Shown: positions 6,354 through 18,024, numbered from the stretch's first letter. The stretch is 22,229 bases of DNA from Rhodococcus sp. (in: high G+C Gram-positive bacteria) (GCA_012515885.1 JAAYXN010000198.1:1-22229), one strand, 5' to 3'. The notes: generated by a model not told the origin, from the letters alone. Numbers and translations: made by a program.

Positions 6354-7637
6354 GGATACGGCGTCGAGTACGCGGCTTGCCAGCAGCGATTTCGAACCGT
6401 GTTCTAAGGCCACCTCTGAGCCATCCGCGGAGAGCAGCCAGCCATCGTTGTGGTCTACCTCGAATGCTTTCCCGTCACCGACAGCGTTGACCACGAGCAA
6501 ATCGCAGCCCTTGCGGGCGAGTTTGGCGCGGGCATAGGTCAGGACGTCGCCGTCTTCGTCGCCGGTCTCGGCAGCGAATCCCACGATGACCGTCTCCGGT
6601 GCTACCGCTCCGTCACGTCGTGCCTGCACGATTCCGGCAAGAATGTCGGGGTTTTTGGTCAGCTCGATCGAGTCTGGTTCCCCGTCGCCCTTTTTGATCT
6701 TGCTTCCGACCAGCGTTGTTGGCCGGAAATCTGCGACGGCTGCGGCCATCACCACGGCGTCACACTGCGCGGCTTCCCTGTCGATGACAGCCTGCATTTC
6801 CTGGGCGGTGCGCACATGCACGGTGGTAACCGCTGCAGGTTCACTGATCCCTGCCGTGTACCCCGAAACGAGGACGACGTCCGCGCCGCGTTGCGCCGCG
6901 AGCCGGGCGATGGCGTAGCCCTGCTTGCCGGAGCTGCGGTTGCCGAGAAACCTCACGGGATCGAGTGGCTCGCGGGTACCGCCAGCGGAGACGACGACAC
7001 GTTTGCCTTCGAGGTCACGCGGAAGTGCGTCGCGGCGCTCCAAAAGCAACGCGGCGAGACCAGCAATTTCCTCGGGCTCAGGCAAACGCCCGGCACCGGT
7101 GTCCTTGCCGGTCAACCGCCCGGAAGCCGGTTCTAAGACAATGGCGCCGTAGGAACGCAGGGTGGCAACGTTGGCCACCGTCGCGGGATGCTCCCACATC
7201 TCGGTGTGCATGGCGGGGGCAAACAAGACCGGACAGCGCGCGGTGAGCAGAGTACCGGTGAGCAAGTCATCTGCTCGGCCGGAGGCCGCCCGTGCCATGA
7301 GATCGGCTGTCGCTGGAGCAATGACCACGAGGTCTGCTTCTTGACCGAGCCGGACGTGCGGAACCTGCGGAACGTCCGCGAAGACGCCCGTCTGCACGGG
7401 ATTGCCGGAGAGGGCCTCAAAGGTCGCTTTGCCGACAAACTGCAACGCCGATTCTGTGGGCACCACGCGTACGTGGTGCCCAGCCTCGGTAAAACTTCGA
7501 ATGAGTGCGCAACTCTTGTACGCGGCGATACCGCCGCCTACACCGACAACAATCTGCTTGCGTGTTGTTGGCACGTGGGCCCCCGAAACCGAATCGGACA
7601 CAGAAACAGCGTCAGACACAGCTGACTCTCCGCTCAC
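6339..7637 (-). CDS. coaBC: Bifunctional phosphopantothenoylcysteine decarboxylase / phosphopantothenate-cysteine ligase
   Basis: A 432-residue fusion that carries out two consecutive steps of coenzyme A synthesis: joining 4'-phosphopantothenate to cysteine, then decarboxylating the product. The N-terminal flavoprotein domain (about 27-200) shows VGVGGGIAAYKS (31-42), the catalytic His94 in VPHVRLG and PAMHTEMW (141-148), where actinobacteria commonly have His for the Asn of the E. coli motif. The ligase domain (about 210-430) starts GKRVVVSAGGTREPLDPVRF and GNRSSGKQG. The first 25 residues are a Ser/Val-rich tail (SAVSDAVSVSDSVSG) that looks disordered and is longer than in mycobacterial Dfp. 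The GTG start overlaps the rpoZ TGA by four bases (GTGA), which argues for translational coupling and for this start. Confidence 0.97.
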   Translation of the reverse strand: MSGESAVSDAVSVSDSVSGAHVPTTRKQIVVGVGGGIAAYKSCALIRSFTEAGHHVRVVPTESALQFVGKATFEALSGNPVQTGVFADVPQVPHVRLGQEADLVVIAPATADLMARAASGRADDLLTGTLLTARCPVLFAPAMHTEMWEHPATVANVATLRSYGAIVLEPASGRLTGKDTGAGRLPEPEEIAGLAALLLERRDALPRDLEGKRVVVSAGGTREPLDPVRFLGNRSSGKQGYAIARLAAQRGADVVLVSGYTAGISEPAAVTTVHVRTAQEMQAVIDREAAQCDAVVMAAAVADFRPTTLVGSKIKKGDGEPDSIELTKNPDILAGIVQARRDGAVAPETVIVGFAAETGDEDGDVLTYARAKLARKGCDLLVVNAVGDGKAFEVDHNDGWLLSADGSEVALEHGSKSLLASRVLDAVSGSLK

Positions 7638-7930
7638 TCGCCTTCGGTGTGCTCAAGCAGGTCGGAGTGGATCTCGCGCAGCGCGATCGACAGCGGCTTT
7701 TCCTGGAGGCCAGGCTCAACGAGGGGGCCGACGTACTCAAGGATGCCGTCACCGAGCTGGTTGTAGTAGTCGTTGATCTGGCGGGCACGCTTTGCCGCGT
7801 AGATCACCAGTGCGTACTTGGAAGAAGTGCGCTCAAGCAGCTCATCAATCGGAGGGTTGGTGATACCGAGCGGGGTGTCGTACGCGGGCAGTTCACCCGG
7901 TGCGGGAAGGGACGCTGCGGTTGTGCTCAC
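7634..7930 (-). CDS. rpoZ: DNA-directed RNA polymerase omega subunit
   Basis: A 98-residue protein that helps assemble and stabilise RNA polymerase by clamping beta'. Visible features are GITNPPIDELLERTSSKYALVI (family ITNPPIDELL...KY motif), AAKRARQIN (the conserved KRARQIN motif) and YVGPLVEP. The size is normal for actinobacterial omega. GTG at 7930 overlaps the gmk TGA (GTGA), and its own TGA overlaps the coaBC start, so it is embedded in a tightly packed gmk-rpoZ-coaBC unit. Confidence 0.97.
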   Translation of the reverse strand: MSTTAASLPAPGELPAYDTPLGITNPPIDELLERTSSKYALVIYAAKRARQINDYYNQLGDGILEYVGPLVEPGLQEKPLSIALREIHSDLLEHTEGE

Positions 7931-8550
7931 TCGGTTTCTCCTGAAAGTAGATGGGGTCCGACCAATAAGGATACCAACTCGTCGCAGGTACGTTCGACAT
8001 CCTCGTTCACAAGGACCACATCAAACTCATTTTGCGCATCAAGTTCGACCCGTGCGGTAGCGAGACGACGCTCGATGACCTCGGGTGCTTCGGTTCCTCG
8101 ACCGGTCAAACGGTCAACAAGCACCTCCCAGCTGGGGGGTGCCATAAATACCAGCAGCGCTTCCGGCTTGGCGGCGCGCACTGCGCGTGCGCCGGCCAAG
8201 TCTACTTCGACAAGCACGGGCGAACCGGCAGAAAGTGCCTGTTCGACGGGCTGCGCTGGGGTACCGGACAGCTGCAATCCGCCATGGATTTCAGCCCACT
8301 CAAGCAGTTCACCAGAGTCGATCATGCGCGCGAACTCGTCTCGCGTGACAAACCGATAGTCGCGACCGTCAACCTCACCGGGACGGGGGTCCCTGGTGGT
8401 TGCCGATACGGAGAAGACCAGTTCAGGCAGACGTTCGTGCAGCATTCGCACGACACTGGACTTACCCACGGCGGAGGGGCCGGCTAGAACAACTAGCCGA
8501 CCCCTTCGCTCCGGATTACTGCTCTCTGACACAACTGCGTCAGTGTTCAC
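7927..8550 (-). CDS. gmk: Guanylate kinase
   Basis: A 207-residue enzyme that phosphorylates GMP (and dGMP) to GDP with ATP. The P-loop is GPSAVGKSS (24-32). The GMP-binding region follows as SVSATTRDPRPGEVDGRDYRFVTRDEF, then LLEWAEIHGG and VLVEVDLAGARAVRAAKPEALLVFMAPPS. The first 16 residues are a variable tail. The GTG start is 8 bp after the mihF stop; the end overlaps rpoZ. The pairing with rpoZ downstream and mihF upstream is a classic actinobacterial arrangement. Confidence 0.97.
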   Translation of the reverse strand: MNTDAVVSESSNPERRGRLVVLAGPSAVGKSSVVRMLHERLPELVFSVSATTRDPRPGEVDGRDYRFVTRDEFARMIDSGELLEWAEIHGGLQLSGTPAQPVEQALSAGSPVLVEVDLAGARAVRAAKPEALLVFMAPPSWEVLVDRLTGRGTEAPEVIERRLATARVELDAQNEFDVVLVNEDVERTCDELVSLLVGPHLLSGETE

Positions 8551-8558
8551 TGCTGCGC

Positions 8559-8879
8559 TCAGGCCTCGAAGTCAAAACGCGTGAGCAGCGCCTTGCGCTG
8601 CCGATCGCCGAGTCCACGAAGACGCCGCGTCGGGGCGATCTCGAGCTCCTCCATGATTTCCTTTGCCTTGACCTTGCCAACCTTCGGCAGGGCTTCGAGC
8701 AGGGCAGACACCTTCATCTTGCCGAGGATCTCATCGTTTTCAGCATCGGTAAGGACCTGCTTGAGGTCGGTGCCGCCGCGCTTGAGGCGCTCCTTGAGCT
8801 CAGCCCTCGCCTTACGGGCGGCAGCCGCCTTCTCCAAAGCAGCAGCGCGCTGCTCATCAGTCAACTGGGGAAGGGCCAC
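8559..8879 (-). CDS. mihF: Integration host factor, actinobacterial type (mIHF)
   Basis: A 106-residue nucleoid-associated DNA-binding protein of the actinobacteria-specific mIHF family, unrelated in fold to E. coli IHF. It is nearly identical to the mycobacterial protein in its core: MALPQLTDEQRAAALEKAAA, KRGGTDLKQVL, LGKMKVSALLEALPKVGKVK and IAPTRRLRGLGDRQRKALL. The long N-terminal helix leads into a helix-two-turn-helix DNA-binding core (about residues 55-100). GTG at 8879 is preceded by GGAGGA three bases away. It follows pyrF after 124 bp, with a possible promoter there, and leads the gmk-rpoZ-coaBC unit. Confidence 0.97.
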   Translation of the reverse strand: MALPQLTDEQRAAALEKAAAARKARAELKERLKRGGTDLKQVLTDAENDEILGKMKVSALLEALPKVGKVKAKEIMEELEIAPTRRLRGLGDRQRKALLTRFDFEA

Positions 8880-8913
8880 GGTTCCTCCGTCTCATCGTTG
8901 GGCATGTACCAAA

Positions 8914-8930
8914 CCGCTGTCAACCAGCGG
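8914..8930 (-). promoter_or_regulatory. Inverted repeat with an embedded -35-like TTGACA ahead of mihF
   Basis: CCGCTG (8914-8919) and CAGCGG (8925-8930) form a 6-bp inverted repeat around a 5-nt loop. On the minus strand the loop region contains TTGACA (8918-8923), a consensus -35, 39 bp upstream of the mihF start. The matching -10 is weak (AACGAT at 18 bp). It could be an internal promoter with operator or a weak terminator after pyrF. Confidence 0.35.
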
Positions 8931-9004
8931 CGATATGCGACCGTACTGCGCTTTGGCGATGATTGCGAACCCACCCCCCGACTCAACGCGCAGTTTCTGA
9001 TCGG

Positions 9005-9855
9005 CTATGCGAGGGCGCGTTCGACGTCTTCGCACTGGCGCCTGACCTCGCTCCGCAGTGCGGAAACGCTTGGTCCGGCACGCAATATTCCACGGGATAT
9101 GTTGGGCAGCAACAAAGTTCGAGATTCAGCAAAAATGCGAGCTAAATCATCTACTGTCGCGCCCTGTGCTCCCACGCCGGGAGCAAGAATCGGTCCAGAA
9201 AAATTTGATAAATCGAGGCCGTGGTCACCTGTAGCCCCGATAACCAACCCAACGGTGTCCGGATTTTCCGCGTTGCGATCGGCCGCAGCGTCAACGATCG
9301 ACTGCGCGACCGATACCCCTTCACCGGCGTGGGTGCTCGCCGTTTGAAGGCTGCCGCCCTCTGGGTTGGATGTACGGGCGAGAACGAACACTCCCCGCCC
9401 TCCACTGGCCGCGAGGTCAAGCGCAGGCGCCAGGGCGCCGAATCCGAGGTACGGCGAAATCGTGACGGCATCGGACCACAGCGGGGCACGCGGTCCCAGC
9501 CACGCCTTCGCGTACGCCGCCATCGTCGATCCGATGTCCCCACGCTTGGCGTCCGCCAGAACCAGCGCGCCCGCCTCTCTCAGCGCTGCTAGCGCGCGTT
9601 CGAGGATGGAGTAGCCAGCGGCCCCGTAGGCCTCGAAAAACGCCACCTGAGGCTTGACGATGGCCGCGTCGGCGCCGAACGCTTCAACACACGTGTCGGT
9701 GAACCGGGCGAGCCCGTCCACCGAGTCCGGCAGGCCCCAGGCATCGAGCAACGCTGGATGTGGGTCGATGCCGACACACAGGCGGCCGCGGTCGGCAACC
9801 GCCGACCGCAGGCGGGCGCTCCACGCGCCCGCCTGGGCCGACTGCGTATCGAACG

Positions 9856-9859
<4 letters not shown>
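9005..9859 (-). CDS. pyrF: Orotidine-5'-phosphate decarboxylase
   Basis: A 284-residue enzyme for the last step of UMP synthesis, OMP to UMP plus CO2. It is of the longer group-II type usual in mycobacteria. The substrate-binding Asp lies in RLCVGIDPHPALLDAWG (26-42), and the catalytic Lys105 lies in LADAKRGDIGST (101-112). Further signature stretches are ISPYLGFGAL, VFVLARTSNPEG, VGLVIGATG and ILAPGVGAQGA. The GTG at 9859 overlaps the carB TGA by four bases; the open frame runs 41 codons further upstream inside carB but that part does not resemble PyrF. Last gene of the coupled pyrimidine cluster. Confidence 0.97.
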
Positions 9860-13193
<3,334 letters not shown>

Positions 13194-13194
<1 letters not shown>

Positions 13195-14399
13195 TACTTG
13201 CTAACTCCCGTCCCCCGGCGAGCCGAGAGCAAAGTGGTGAACCGGTCGAAGAGGTAGGCCGCGTCGTGCGGTCCTGCGGCTGCTTCCGGGTGGTACTGGA
13301 CTGAGAACGCCGAATCATCAAGCAAGCGAACACCTTCGACGGTTCCGTCGTTGGCGCAGGTGTGGCTGATGATGGCGCGGCCGAACGGAGTGTCGAACTC
13401 CTCCCCTGCCTCGCCTTCGAGCGCGAACCCGTGGTTCTGCGCGGTGATGGAGATTCGGCCGGTCTCATGTTCGATCACGGGGATGTTGATGCCGCGGTGA
13501 CCGAACTTCATCTTGTAGGTGCCGCGGCCAAGTGCCCGGCCCAGGATCTGGTTGCCGAAGCAGATACCGAACAGCGGCAGGCCCTGACCCAACACCTCTT
13601 TGGTGAGGTGCACGGCGCCGTCTGCGGTAGCCGGGTCGCCGGGACCGTTGGATAGGAACACCCCATCAGCCTTGAGGTCGAGGATCTGCTCAAGCGTCGC
13701 GTTTGACGGCAGCACATGCACCCGGATGCCGCGCTGGGCGAACATGCGCGGGGTGTTGGTTTTGATGCCGAGGTCAATCGCGGCAACCGTGTACAGCGCC
13801 TCACCGTCAGGTTCGACGGTGTAGCCGGTAGTGGTGCTCACCTCGCCCGCGAGGTCAGCGCCGAGCATTGATGGCTGCTGACGGACGCGGTCCAGCAGGG
13901 CGTCGGTGTCGAGGATTCCGGCACCGGACCACGCGAGAGCGTCGCCCGAGAAGATCCCGGCCCGCATCGAGCCGCGGGTGCGCAGGTGACGCACCAGCGC
14001 GCGGGTGTCGATGCTCGCGATACCGACGACGCCCTGGTTTTCCAGCGCGTCCTGCAGAGAACCGGTGGCACGCCAGTTCGAGGTCACTCGCGAAGGATCG
14101 CGGACAACGTAGCCCGCCACCCAGATCCGGGCGCCTGCGGCGTCGCCGGTCGGGCCGACAGATTCGTCGTCTTCCTGGTTCCAGCCGGTGTTGCCGATCT
14201 GCGGTGCGGTGGAGACCACGATCTGGCGGTGGTAGCTGGGGTCGGTGAGAGTTTCCTGGTAGCCGGTCATGCCGGTGCTGAACACAGCCTCGCCGAGGGT
14301 CTGGCCGATAGCTCCAAAAGCTTCGCCACGAAATACGCGTCCGTCCTCAAGGACCAGTACCGCGAGGTCACCGCCGAGAGTGTTGTGGGAGCCGCTCAT
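13194..14399 (-). CDS. carA: Carbamoyl-phosphate synthase, small (glutaminase) subunit
   Basis: A 401-residue glutamine amidotransferase that hydrolyses glutamine and channels ammonia to CarB. The N-terminal CarA domain opens VLVLEDGRVFRGEAFG and contains VFSTGMTGYQETLTDPSY. The class-I amidotransferase domain has NGPGDP (251-256), the nucleophile Cys280 in LFGICFGNQILG, MKFGHRGINIPV and the His370/Glu372 pair in VQYHPEAAAGPHDA. Asn at the position after Gly in GICFGNQ, where E. coli has His, is also found in other actinobacteria. The ATG overlaps the preceding PH-domain gene's TGA (ATGA). Confidence 0.98.
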
Positions 14400-14932
14400 G
14401 CGCTCTCTCCGTTCTGCGGGGCTGAATCTGAGCCCGTCGCGGTTGTTGAATCTTCTTCAGTCCATAGGGGGTAGACGGTTTTGTCGTCACCGCGGAATCC
14501 GGTGTCGATCTCGGTGCCACTGGGTAGTTCCCAGCGGATGACCAAGACACCGTCTTTGGTCATGACCTTCCCGGCCAATCCGCGTTCGGTGCGGATCGCT
14601 CGGATCGAGTCTTGTGGAATCCACAGCGGCGCGGCGCCGGTTCGTTCCAGAAGGATGCCGTGCTCGTAGCGAGACAGGTGTGCTTCTGCACGGAACCCCA
14701 GGTCTCCGACTGCGATCCGGTCCTGCCAGCTCGGGGCGATCGTGCTGCCGACGTACAGGCCGGAGGTCGGTGGCAACAGTTCGTTGCCGCGATCCTCGGG
14801 AACACCTGGCAGTTCACCGATCCGCTGATCTTGACGCTTGGCGCGACCGCGCCAACCGATATACATCAGTCCGATCATGGCGATCCAGAAGACGAATAGT
14901 CCGACGACCCATAAGACGCGTTCTAGGTCCAT
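14396..14932 (-). CDS. Single-pass membrane protein with PH-like domain, pyrimidine-operon member
   Basis: A 178-residue protein of unknown function found between pyrC and carA in mycobacteria and relatives (Rv1382-like). Residues 5-26 form one membrane helix (VLWVVGLFVFWIAMIGLMYIGW) followed by a basic stop-transfer stretch (RGRAKRQDQR), so the rest is probably cytoplasmic. Residues 60-165 are compact beta-rich sequence that fits the bacterial PH-like domain placed in this slot. The last 20 residues are acidic and Ser/Thr-rich. ATG at 14932 overlaps the pyrC TGA by one base; a GTG one codon earlier (14935) also overlaps it. GAGG lies 7 nt before the ATG. Its fixed place among coupled pyrimidine genes suggests a membrane anchor or scaffold for the pathway, but no function is shown by sequence. 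Confidence 0.88.
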   Translation of the reverse strand: MDLERVLWVVGLFVFWIAMIGLMYIGWRGRAKRQDQRIGELPGVPEDRGNELLPPTSGLYVGSTIAPSWQDRIAVGDLGFRAEAHLSRYEHGILLERTGAAPLWIPQDSIRAIRTERGLAGKVMTKDGVLVIRWELPSGTEIDTGFRGDDKTVYPLWTEEDSTTATGSDSAPQNGESA

Positions 14933-16329
14933 CACTGCACCTCATCCATGGCGGTGCCGCTGTTGGCGGGGAAAACCTTGCCGTCTCGGGATGTGATGCG
15001 GCCGCGTAACAGCGTGGTGGTGACCTTCGCTGGCAGTGTCATCGACTCGTAGGGGGTGTTGTTGGAGACACTCGCGAGTGCGGGGCCGTGCACGGTCCAC
15101 TCGGTGTCAGGGTCAATAAGCACCAGGTTGGCGGGCTCGCCCACCTCGATGGGCCGTCCCTGATCGTCGAGTCCGACGATCTCCGCGGGCCGCTCGCTCA
15201 TGACCTTGGCGACGCCGCGCCAATCCAGCAGGCCGGGGTTGACCATCGTTTCAACGACGATGGACAGCGCGGTTTCTAGCCCGAGCATTCCGGGGCGAGC
15301 GGCCGCGAATTCACAGCACTTGTCTTGTTCTGCGTGCGGCGCGTGGTCGGTGGCGACGCAGTCGATGATGCCTTCTGCGAGGCCGCGTTTGAGCGCCTCG
15401 ACATCGGAGGCTTCGCGCAGCGGCGGGTTAACCCGGTTGACCGCGTCGTAGGTTTCCAGCCGTGAATCATCGAGGAGCAGATGGTGCGGGGTGACCTCGG
15501 CGGTAATGGAAATGCCCTGGCTGCGCGCCCACTTCACCAGCTCGACCGTCCCTGCCGTGGATGCGTGGCAGATGTGGACGCGTGCGCCCGCGTCACGCGC
15601 GAGCAGTGCGTCGCGGGCAACGATGGACTCTTCTGCGGCGCGTGGCCAACCAGCCAGGCCCAGGCGTGCTGCTGTCGGTCCTTCATGGGCGACAGCTCCG
15701 ACGGTCAGGCGCGGCTCCTCAGCGTGCTGCGCGATGAGAACACCCAGCGCGCTGGAGTATTCGAGTGCGCGGCGCATAAGCAGCGGGTCGTACACACACA
15801 TGCCGTCGTCTGAGAACATGCGCACGCGCGCGGTGCTGCCGGCCATTGTGGCCATCTCGGCGAGTTGTTTGCCTTCGAGACCGACCGTCACTGCACCGAC
15901 AGGGTGCACGTCGACCAGGCCGACTTCCTGCCCGCGGCGCCACACGTGATCGGTGACCACGGAGCTATCAGCCACCGGGCTGGTGTTGGCCATCGCGAAT
16001 ACCGCGGTGTAGCCGCCGAGCGCTGCGGCAGCCGAACCTGAATCGATGGTTTCGGTGTCCTCGCGTCCGGGTTCACGCAGATGCGTGTGCAGGTCAACGA
16101 AACCGGGCAGCAGGATCTGGCCGCCGCCCTCGATCACGTCAGTTGATTCATTGTCAGTCGCGTAATTGTCAGTCGCGTCGCTAGGGGAACTTCCGATACC
16201 GATCGCCGCGATGACACCGTCCTTGATGAGCACCGAGGTGGGCTCGCCCTCACCGTAAATCCGGACGTTGTTGATCAGCACCGTTTTTGCTGACACTGCC
16301 TCTCCTGTTTCGTTCGTGCCGCCGCTCAT
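14932..16329 (-). CDS. pyrC: Dihydroorotase
   Basis: A 465-residue amidohydrolase that cyclises carbamoyl aspartate to dihydroorotate. Metal and substrate motifs in order: HTHLREPG (81-88), MANTSPVAD, SDDG (173-176), AQHAEE with His202, VHICHAST with His252/His255, VTPHHLLLDD and the catalytic ATDHAPH (326-332). It is longer than mycobacterial PyrC by about 35 residues, from an N-terminal extension and an Asp/Thr/Asn-rich loop (48-64) built on a 15-bp DNA repeat. The ATG at 16329 overlaps the pyrB TGA (ATGA), the pattern seen along this operon, so I kept it. A GTG at 16296 with AGGAG five bases upstream would remove 11 unconserved residues and is a serious alternative. Confidence 0.97.
   Translation of the reverse strand: MSGGTNETGEAVSAKTVLINNVRIYGEGEPTSVLIKDGVIAAIGIGSSPSDATDNYATDNESTDVIEGGGQILLPGFVDLHTHLREPGREDTETIDSGSAAAALGGYTAVFAMANTSPVADSSVVTDHVWRRGQEVGLVDVHPVGAVTVGLEGKQLAEMATMAGSTARVRMFSDDGMCVYDPLLMRRALEYSSALGVLIAQHAEEPRLTVGAVAHEGPTAARLGLAGWPRAAEESIVARDALLARDAGARVHICHASTAGTVELVKWARSQGISITAEVTPHHLLLDDSRLETYDAVNRVNPPLREASDVEALKRGLAEGIIDCVATDHAPHAEQDKCCEFAAARPGMLGLETALSIVVETMVNPGLLDWRGVAKVMSERPAEIVGLDDQGRPIEVGEPANLVLIDPDTEWTVHGPALASVSNNTPYESMTLPAKVTTTLLRGRITSRDGKVFPANSGTAMDEVQ
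16150..16179. repeat. 15-bp in-frame tandem repeat inside pyrC
   Basis: Two adjacent copies, ATTGTCAGTCGCGTA and ATTGTCAGTCGCGTC, encode a repeated five-residue motif (ATDNY, ATDNE) in a loop of PyrC absent from shorter homologues. It keeps the frame, as expected for a slippage duplication tolerated in a surface loop. Confidence 0.75.
16294..16306 (-). promoter_or_regulatory. Shine-Dalgarno and alternative GTG start of pyrC
   Basis: Minus-strand AGGAG (16302-16306) lies five bases before an in-frame GTG (16294-16296), after which the protein reads SAKTVLINNVRIYGEGE, close to where mycobacterial PyrC begins. It competes with the ATGA-overlap start at 16329. Confidence 0.45.
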
Positions 16330-17279
16330 AGCGCACCGCCTTCTGAATCCTCTGCACCGACGAGGAGTCGGAACAGCACCGCCATGCGCATGTGCACACC
16401 GTTCGTGACCTGTTGCAGCACCGCTGCGCGCGGTGAATCTGCCACTGCTGACGCAATTTCCATGCCGCGCAGCATGGGGCCGGGGTGCAAAACCACGGCA
16501 TGCTCGGGCAGCAAAGCGAGACGTTTCGAGTTGAGTCCGTAGTTGATTGAGTACTCACGCTGCGACGGGAAGAAGCCACCGTTCATGCGTTCGGCCTGCA
16601 CCCGCAACATCAGCACAGCATCGAGGCCCGCAAGTTCCGCATCCAACGAATGCGAGACCGTCACCGGCCACGTCGACACACCCACAGGCAGCAGCGTCTG
16701 CGGGGCAACCAGTACAACCTCCGCGCCGAGCATCGACAGCAGGAGCGCGTTCGATCGCGCGACGCGGCTGTGCAGAATGTCACCGACAATCGCAACGCGT
16801 TTGCCCTCAATGCTTCCCAGTCGCTGACGCAGCGTCAGGGCATCGAGCAGTGCCTGCGTGGGGTGTTCATGGGTACCGTCGCCCGCGTTGATCACGGACG
16901 GTCCGCCGCCAGACAACTCTGAGGTCCACCGTGCGATTTGATGCGCTGCACCTGACGCCGGGTGGCGCACAATCAGCGCGTCCGCTCCGGCAGCGTGCAA
17001 CGTCATTGCGGTATCGCGTAGGGACTCGCCTTTAGATACCGACGAACTCGATGCGCTGACGTTGATGACATCCGCACTCATCCACTTTCCGGCGACCTCA
17101 AACGAGACGCGGGTACGCGTGGAGTTCTCGAAAAACACCGTCATTACGGTGCGTCCACGCAGCGTGGGGAGTTTACGAACCTCGCGACCAAGCAGTGCCT
17201 GCTCGAATCGTTGCGCCTCATCGAGCAGCGAGGTCGCTGATTCGCGATTCAAATCCGAAATCGACAGTAGGTGCTTCAC
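16326..17279 (-). CDS. pyrB: Aspartate carbamoyltransferase, catalytic subunit
   Basis: A 317-residue enzyme joining carbamoyl phosphate and aspartate, the committed step of pyrimidine synthesis. Carbamoyl-phosphate binding FENSTRTRVSFE (50-61), KGES (83-86), the HPTQALLD motif (139-146), VAIVGDILHSRVARSN and the HPGPMLRG loop are all present. No regulatory PyrI gene is nearby, as usual when control is by PyrR. The GTG at 17279 overlaps the pyrR TGA by four bases. Confidence 0.98.
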   Translation of the reverse strand: MKHLLSISDLNRESATSLLDEAQRFEQALLGREVRKLPTLRGRTVMTVFFENSTRTRVSFEVAGKWMSADVINVSASSSSVSKGESLRDTAMTLHAAGADALIVRHPASGAAHQIARWTSELSGGGPSVINAGDGTHEHPTQALLDALTLRQRLGSIEGKRVAIVGDILHSRVARSNALLLSMLGAEVVLVAPQTLLPVGVSTWPVTVSHSLDAELAGLDAVLMLRVQAERMNGGFFPSQREYSINYGLNSKRLALLPEHAVVLHPGPMLRGMEIASAVADSPRAAVLQQVTNGVHMRMAVLFRLLVGAEDSEGGAL

Positions 17280-17926
17280 GCGGTCTTACCCCCAGAAATC
17301 ATGACCGCGTCGCGGCCGTCGTGTTCGGCGAGCAGGACACTGACGTCCTCACTGCGGGCCGTGGGGACGTTCTTGCCGACGTAGTCGGCGCGCAGCGGCA
17401 GTTCGCGGTGACCGCGATCAACCAGCACTGCGAGCTGTACGGCGCGTGGACGTCCCAGATCGCGCAGGGCGTCGAGCGCTGAGCGCACTGACCGCCCCGA
17501 GAACAGGACGTCATCAACGAGGATCACCAGGGCATCGTCGACTCCGCCGTCAGGAACAGAGGTCCGCTCCAAGGGTCGGTGGGGTTTTGTCCGCAGATCG
17601 TCGCGGTACAGGGTGATATCGAGTGAACCTGTCGGTGGCCGTATCCCGGAGAATTCTTCAATCCGGTCGGCGAGCCGGGTCGCGAGCGTCGTTCCGCGTG
17701 TGGGAATCCCGATCAACACAACGCGGGGCGCAGCGCCGACCGCGGCATCTGGGTGCGATCCTTCTGCGTCCAGCGCAGTCTTCTCAATAATTTGGTGCGC
17801 GATACGCGCAATGGTGCGACCCACGTCAGCTGACGACAGCAGCTCGCGGGCCGCAACAGGTGATGCTGGGGGTGGTGTTGGTTCTGCCGACTGATCGGCA
17901 GGGCGGGAGCCCTCGGGCACGCGCAT
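17276..17926 (-). CDS. pyrR: PyrR, pyr-operon RNA-binding regulator / uracil phosphoribosyltransferase
   Basis: A 216-residue member of the PyrR family: a UMP-responsive RNA-binding regulator of pyr mRNA that also converts uracil and PRPP to UMP. After a Pro/Ala-rich tail of about 25 residues come ELLSSADVGRTIARIAHQI, VVLIGIPTRGTTLATRLADRI, the LYRDDLRTK motif (107-114) and the PRPP loop VILVDDVLFSGRSVRSAL (134-151). The tail is longer than in Bacillus PyrR. The ATG is preceded by AAGGAGG seven bases away. First gene of the operon; a PyrR-type hairpin touches its ribosome site, so autogenous translational control is likely. Confidence 0.97.
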   Translation of the reverse strand: MRVPEGSRPADQSAEPTPPPASPVAARELLSSADVGRTIARIAHQIIEKTALDAEGSHPDAAVGAAPRVVLIGIPTRGTTLATRLADRIEEFSGIRPPTGSLDITLYRDDLRTKPHRPLERTSVPDGGVDDALVILVDDVLFSGRSVRSALDALRDLGRPRAVQLAVLVDRGHRELPLRADYVGKNVPTARSEDVSVLLAEHDGRDAVMISGGKTA

Positions 17927-17933
17927 ACAACGA

Positions 17934-17970
17934 CCTCCTTCTCCGCCTCACTGGACGGATCGTTAAAGGA
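17934..17970 (-). promoter_or_regulatory. PyrR-binding hairpin and ribosome site in the pyr operon leader
   Basis: In minus-strand RNA, UCCGUC (17954-17959) pairs with GGCGGA (17942-17947) around the hexaloop CAGUGA, matching the CNGNGA loop recognised by PyrR proteins. The strong Shine-Dalgarno AAGGAGG (17934-17940) starts one base after the hairpin. UCCUU at 17966-17970 is exactly complementary to AAGGA of that Shine-Dalgarno, so an outer 5-bp stem could close over the hairpin and hide the ribosome site. There is no terminator in the leader. This fits PyrR-dependent translational repression as described for Mycobacterium smegmatis; here it is inferred from sequence. Confidence 0.8.
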
Positions 17971-17985
17971 TGCCTAACAGGGTTC

Positions 17986-17994
17986 ATATTAGCA
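17986..17994 (-). promoter_or_regulatory. Extended -10 promoter of the pyrimidine operon
   Basis: Minus-strand TGC-TAATAT is a near-consensus extended -10. The -35 position (GCAGGT near 18009-18014) is poor, which an extended -10 can offset. The predicted start near 17979 gives a leader of about 53 nt that holds the whole PyrR hairpin. Confidence 0.55.
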
Positions 17995-18024
17995 GCGCCG
18001 CCGGAGCGACCTGCTGCCTGCCCT

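Noticed and set aside
8400..9347. Long plus-strand open frame opposite gmk, mihF and pyrF
   Set aside because: It lies antisense to three well-identified genes, resembles no known protein and has the composition of a high-GC shadow frame.
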